A DNA stretch of 64,000 nt from CAZIKF01 sp964539825. GTDB taxonomy: Bacteria > Muiribacteriota > UBA6191. The position numbers and the translations under genes are program-made. Position 1 is the first letter of the stretch. Each line of letters begins with the position of its first letter. The notes below the pieces were generated by a model. The model was not told the origin of the DNA. It worked only from the letters and a program-made list of their open reading frames with translations, and did no database searches. The stretch covers positions 1-64,000 of the forward strand of contig CAZIKF010000007.1 of assembly GCA_964539825.1 (NCBI GenBank), written 5' to 3'. Below, in pieces: positions 61,401 through 64,000 of the stretch.

Positions 61401-62080
61401 TTTAGATAAGCGTCCAAAACAGTGGAGTTACCTCTATTTAAAATTTTGATGGAAGGCATGACCTGGTGGGACAGGGAAATGGTTGAGAATCCACAATCCG
61501 AGGCAATTTCGCGCACCTCCAATTCATGTGCTGGTTGTGCGTAAGCATGCATGAGTACAACCGCAATGGAATTAAATCCCTCACCTCTCAGAGAAGACAG
61601 GTTCGCTCTTAGATGCTCGCGATCAAGGCTTTGTCGGACCTGAAATCCATTCCTGCAGGGAACTATTCTCTCCCTGATACCCAAGACCTTCTGGTAGAGA
61701 GGTTTTGGTCTTGAGATGTCCAGTTCAAAGAGCTGTGGGCGGGTTTGGTCTGAAATTCTGAGCAGATCTTCGAAGCCATGGGTGATGGCTAACACCGTGG
61801 GGGTTCCCTTTCTCTGTAACAGGGCGTTGGTGGTTACGGTAGTCCCCATACGGATGAATTTAAAATTTTTGGGATTCAGGTAGTCATCCACATTTGTCTC
61901 TGTGCTAATCGATCTTAAGATTCTTTTGATTCCCTCAAGTGGGGCGTTCCCATAGTGTTTGGGATCCGTGGAGAGTAATTTCTCTACGAGGACTCGTTTG
62001 GATGCACGGGCGTAAATATCCGTGAAGGTTCCCCCCTGGTCGATAGAGATTTCTATTGGATATTGGAGGAATTTCTGCAT
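58466..62080 (-). CDS. 5-oxoprolinase / hydantoinase A-B fusion
   Basis: A 1204-residue protein joining HyuA-type (about 1-680) and HyuB-type (about 690-1204) domains, the layout of ATP-dependent 5-oxoprolinase. HyuA landmarks: SIDQGGTFTDIYA near the start, MGTTVTTNALLQRKG, GYDMGGTSTDVSRYDG and CFGGAGAQHACSIA. HyuB landmarks: SCALFDELGNLVSNAPHIPVHLGSMG, RGHHADIGG, and a C-terminal ETPGGGGYG. It hydrolyses 5-oxoproline to glutamate with ATP; a hydantoin or other lactam is the alternative. This fits the cyclotransferase-like gene at the window start, which could make 5-oxoproline, but they are 56 kb apart. The ATG at 62080 follows CGGAGAAA. Confidence 0.92.
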   Translation of the reverse strand: MQKFLQYPIEISIDQGGTFTDIYARASKRVLVEKLLSTDPKHYGNAPLEGIKRILRSISTETNVDDYLNPKNFKFIRMGTTVTTNALLQRKGTPTVLAITHGFEDLLRISDQTRPQLFELDISRPKPLYQKVLGIRERIVPCRNGFQVRQSLDREHLRANLSSLRGEGFNSIAVVLMHAYAQPAHELEVREIASDCGFSTISLSHQVMPSIKILNRGNSTVLDAYLNPIIKDYLNSFLSAFQGEFQPGQILFMQSDGSLCEYTEFCGSKSLLSGPAGGVVGYSRTLFSDSPLIGYDMGGTSTDVSRYDGSLELETEHTIAGLPIKTAQLPIFTVAAGGGSRLGYENGLLFVGPLSSGADPGPLCYDKGGKLSLTDANLLLGRLLPEYFPKVFGKSGDLPLNPLPGRLSLENITSQVNEQIQAKGGKKLSPEEVAMGFIRIANETMVRPILETSAEKGFRPSEHSLACFGGAGAQHACSIARSLGIRRVLIPANAGILSAVGISLARRTLREFHPVQSILNTSSKDRIRTIYRDRVAELSSGKPEWIPALSLAMRYEGTDTQLRIEISGEDCWERDFESHYLRVFGFLPPNQKIIVEEACVSLEEPEFQFSAVERAEIPGDLECEEVRECYFEQGFLRTPVYQWDSLKIGNQIQGPALIVSPTFTTVLEPNCLAVYESGEVLSIEVTPLGPHEFCDVLDPVELSLFQQRFMSLAEQMGRMFQRTSVSTNIKERLDFSCALFDELGNLVSNAPHIPVHLGSMGLCIREALKHLKVLEGDVWITNHPNFGGTHLPDITVITPHFHRNRLVGFLASRGHHADIGGTSPGSMPANSQNLEDEGVMIEPSILVHKGKFQEKMIVDLLKKAGARLISDNLSDLKAQVSANQRGAQLLEELILTYSEKTLRNSMAQIQAIGENAVRSFFLSQLKFELESEEIMDDGSRIHLLVKINKDTGGATFDFRASSDQLKGNTNAPRAVVSSAIMYCLRCLIKQNLPLNEGFMKPISILTRQGSIVDPELGSAVAAGNVTTSQRIVDTIFLAFQACAASQGCMNNLSLGNQHYAYYETIGGGAGAGPGFAGEDGVHTHMTNTRATDPEVLEQNFPLLLHEFSLRKNSGGKGQFQGGDGLIREMEFREPMEVNLLTERRIQPPYGMLGGKEGACGKNWYFSADAEESPIPLEGKSTLKTRPGDRIRIETPGGGGYGRQG

Positions 62081-62125
62081 AATTTCTCCGATAGGAAATT
62101 CAGGCAAAATACTTCATTTTGAGTA

Positions 62126-62131
62126 TATAAT
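62126..62131 (+). promoter_or_regulatory. Consensus -10 element of the tandem-receiver gene
   Basis: TATAAT at 62126-62131, 31 nt before the ATG at 62163, in the 82-nt space between divergent genes. No good -35 is found at the expected distance (the sequence there is GGCAAA-like). Confidence 0.5.
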
Positions 62132-62162
62132 GACTCTTTGAGAATATTGAGTAGAATTGAAT

Positions 62163-62954
62163 ATGGCAGAGAATGATCAAGGTTTCCCCCAGGGTACTAT
62201 CCTTACAGTGGATGACGCCCTATATATAAGAAAGACACTGCAGAACTCGCTTGAACCCCTTGGTTTTAAGGTACTTCAAGCGACGGATGGCTTCCATGCC
62301 AAGAACTTGTTGGATTCACATACAGGCGATCTTTCTCTGATCCTTCTCGATATTATTATGCCCAGAATGGGGGGTGTTGAATTTCTAACTGCCATTCGTT
62401 CAGAAGGATTACAGGTCCCAGTCATTATGCTTACAGCTTCGGCTAGTAAAAAGGCACTGATGGAATGTGCCTCCCTTGGTATTTCCGGTTACTTGACCAA
62501 GCCTCTTAATCTTGAACACGTGCAGGATAAAATTGGTGAGGTACTGAATCTGGATCTTAAAAAAGAGCCTGTTAAAGCGCTCAGGGTTCTTGTCCTGGAC
62601 AATAACCCTAAATCTCTTCCCTTCATCAGTGAAATTATGGCAAGGGCTACCTATGAAACTGACTTTGTAAGTTCTGGTCAGGCAGCTATGGAACAGGTTT
62701 CCGAAGTTCAATACAATATGGTCCTTGTAAATGCGGTCAGCATTGAAGACGATTTTGTCAAAGATCTTGCCGGAAAATTAAAGGCATCTGAGGGGCGGGC
62801 TGGCTTGCTGCTCTATACCTCTGAGGTATCTCGATTTCTTAGCGGAGCCGAACGGCGCTTTGCGGATCGCTGCCTTTCCTACCCCTTCGGCCTGGAAAAA
62901 CTTGATCAGGCAATAGAAGCCCTCTACGAGACCCTTGAACGAGATAAAACCTAA
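62163..62954 (+). CDS. Response regulator with two receiver domains, the second degenerate
   Basis: A 263-residue protein. Receiver 1 (about 12-130) is complete: Asp17/Asp18, phospho-acceptor Asp63 in LLDIIMPRMGG, Thr91 and Lys113 in LTKPL. Receiver 2 (about 140-260) starts RVLVLDNNP but has Asn190 at the phospho-acceptor position (VLVNAV), so it cannot be phosphorylated in the normal way and probably acts as a dimerisation or binding domain. No output domain. No kinase nearby. The ATG at 62163 follows an in-frame TTG two codons earlier. Confidence 0.88.
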   Translation: MAENDQGFPQGTILTVDDALYIRKTLQNSLEPLGFKVLQATDGFHAKNLLDSHTGDLSLILLDIIMPRMGGVEFLTAIRSEGLQVPVIMLTASASKKALMECASLGISGYLTKPLNLEHVQDKIGEVLNLDLKKEPVKALRVLVLDNNPKSLPFISEIMARATYETDFVSSGQAAMEQVSEVQYNMVLVNAVSIEDDFVKDLAGKLKASEGRAGLLLYTSEVSRFLSGAERRFADRCLSYPFGLEKLDQAIEALYETLERDKT

Positions 62955-62956
62955 AC

Positions 62957-64000
62957 CTATCCCAGGTAGAGAATCAAGAAGCACAGCAGGCTAAGCGTTA
63001 TTAAGCCAGCATTAAGTTCCTCCCATTTCCCACCCAGGATTCGCAGGGCGGTATGGGCTAGAATTCCCCATACCATACCCTGGGTAATCGAGAATGTCAG
63101 GGGTATGAGAGTCATGGCTAAGAAGGCTGGTAGAGCATCTTCAATGCGGTCAAGTTTTAAATGCTTGAGGTTTTGGAGCATGAAAGTTCCAACAAGAACC
63201 AGGGCAGGGGCTGTTGCATAGCGGGGGATCAGCAACGCAACATCCCCAAGGAAAAGAAAGGGAAGGAAGCATAACCCGCAAACGATGGCTGTGATGCCGG
63301 TGCGGCCTCCCTGGTGAATTCCGGCAGCACTTTCAATATAGACAGTTCCCGCGCTGGAGCCAAAACACCCCGCGGCAGTGGTCGAAAAGGCATCTACCAT
63401 CAGAGCTTTCTGCAGATTTTTTGGCTGCCCGTTCTCGTCCAGTAAATTTGCGGCCTGGGCTATTCCCATAAAGGAGGAGAGGGAATCTAGCAAATCAGTC
63501 ATAAGCATGGTAAAAACCGGCGCGATCATCGAAACTTTCAATACTGCCAGGAGATCAAACTTCCAGAATACCGAATGGAAGTCTGGGGATGAAAGTATGG
63601 TGGCTGGAGCGGAAACATGACCCAGGCCGGCCGCAAGGAGGGTAGTTGCTATGATTCCGATAAGAAGAGCGCCGGGGATCTTCTTGATGAGCAGGAGCGT
63701 AGAGAGAATCAGGCCAAACACAAAGATGAGTGAAACCTGCCCGAGTTCTCCCGGCCTCACAAAAGTGACAGAGCTAAATTCCACGATTCCGGCGGATTGA
63801 AATCCTATGAACGCCAGAAAAATTCCAATACCCGCCGCGATGGATATGCGCAGCCCCTGGGGGATTGACTCTGCCATCCAGCTTCTTACCTGTAAAAGAG
63901 TTAACACGAAGAAGATGAGCCCTGATAACACCGTTGCTCCCAGCGCGGCTTCCCATGTCATCCCCTGGTGCAGAACTAGTGTGTAGGTGAAAAAAGCGTT
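62957..64000 (-). CDS. Purine (NCS2/AzgA-type) permease, C-terminal part
   Basis: The reading frame runs off the window at 64000; at least 347 codons are present. The segment NAFFTYTLVLHQGMTW at the edge is a conserved early block of the AzgA/PbuG hypoxanthine-guanine-adenine transporters. Further landmarks are LMTDLLDSLSSFMGIAQAANLLDENG, STTAAGCFGSSAGTVYIESAAGIHQGGRTG and about ten hydrophobic helices. It imports purine bases with protons. The N-terminal 60-90 residues lie outside the window. An internal ATG at 63961 should not be taken as the start. It ends 2 nt after the convergent response regulator stop. Confidence 0.9.
   Translation of the reverse strand, partial: NAFFTYTLVLHQGMTWEAALGATVLSGLIFFVLTLLQVRSWMAESIPQGLRISIAAGIGIFLAFIGFQSAGIVEFSSVTFVRPGELGQVSLIFVFGLILSTLLLIKKIPGALLIGIIATTLLAAGLGHVSAPATILSSPDFHSVFWKFDLLAVLKVSMIAPVFTMLMTDLLDSLSSFMGIAQAANLLDENGQPKNLQKALMVDAFSTTAAGCFGSSAGTVYIESAAGIHQGGRTGITAIVCGLCFLPFLFLGDVALLIPRYATAPALVLVGTFMLQNLKHLKLDRIEDALPAFLAMTLIPLTFSITQGMVWGILAHTALRILGGKWEELNAGLITLSLLCFLILYLG

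Overview
The window looks like a scaffold from a metagenome-assembled or short-read genome of a Gram-negative bacterium. It carries signal peptides, Tat substrates, periplasmic multiheme cytochromes and sugar-acid modification genes typical of LPS or O-antigen synthesis. It has no rRNA operon, integrase, transposase, prophage or CRISPR array. The gene mix (glyoxylate shunt, Nap plus octaheme Hao, RNase HIII, PrkA/YeaH/SpoVR) would fit deltaproteobacterial, SAR324 or Nitrospinota-like lineages, but the taxon cannot be fixed from this sequence. Four runs of exactly 100 Ns break it. Three are flanked on both sides by the same 55 bases, the mark of contigs sharing a k-mer overlap that was never merged; removing 155 bases at each of these restores an intact gene.

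Layout. 1-2.1 kb: tRNA-Pro(GGG) with its terminator, an HNH nuclease and a gamma-glutamylcyclotransferase-like gene. 2.2-6.4 kb: a leader with a terminator-like hairpin, then malate synthase, isocitrate lyase and a Sel1-repeat protein. 6.4-17.2 kb: housekeeping and unknown genes (cation efflux, TPR-methyltransferase, acrylyl-CoA reductase-like, response regulator), then an operon of two membrane-anchored paralogues with a lipid kinase, and a pair made of an exported hydrolase and a saccharopine dehydrogenase-like enzyme. 17.2-20.1 kb: a tightly overlapped queuosine precursor operon (AMMECR1, QueE, double-domain QueD, QueC). 20.1-24.9 kb: a secreted or pilin-like operon with a three-module secreted protein, a prepilin, a PilX-like protein with a bactofilin-like tail and an exported protein. 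25-26.3 kb: an exported EF-hand alpha/beta hydrolase.

26.3-38.8 kb is one gene for an exported protein of over 4,100 residues. It holds PKD/Ig-like domains, two beta-propeller-like repeat arrays, cadherin-like domains, a catalytically complete GH10 xylanase domain and two tandem DNA/RNA nonspecific endonuclease domains, the first lacking its catalytic histidine. 38.9-43.9 kb has intergenic palindromic repeats, a protein of unknown function, RNase HIII and an M32 carboxypeptidase. 43.9-45.4 kb encodes a dehydrogenase/acetyltransferase pair.

45.8-53.4 kb is a respiratory island. NapD and NapA lead an operon with a diheme (NapB-like) and a tetraheme cytochrome, a four-cluster ferredoxin and an NrfD-type quinone module. 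Divergent from it is an octaheme Hao-family cytochrome. Together they suggest nitrate reduction to nitrite and further reduction by Hao, with no NapC/NapH or NrfA in view. 53.5-58.4 kb is the PrkA-YeaH-SpoVR stress-signalling operon. 58.5-64 kb has a HyuA-HyuB (5-oxoprolinase-type) fusion, a tandem-receiver response regulator and the C-terminal part of a purine permease cut by the window edge.

Most notable: the xylanase/double-nuclease giant protein, the Nap-Hao island, a two-domain QueD in which each half keeps a different part of the active site, a PilX/bactofilin-like fusion, and a long/short pair of an unnamed terminal-inverted-repeat element, the short copy of which supplies the stop codon of spoVR.
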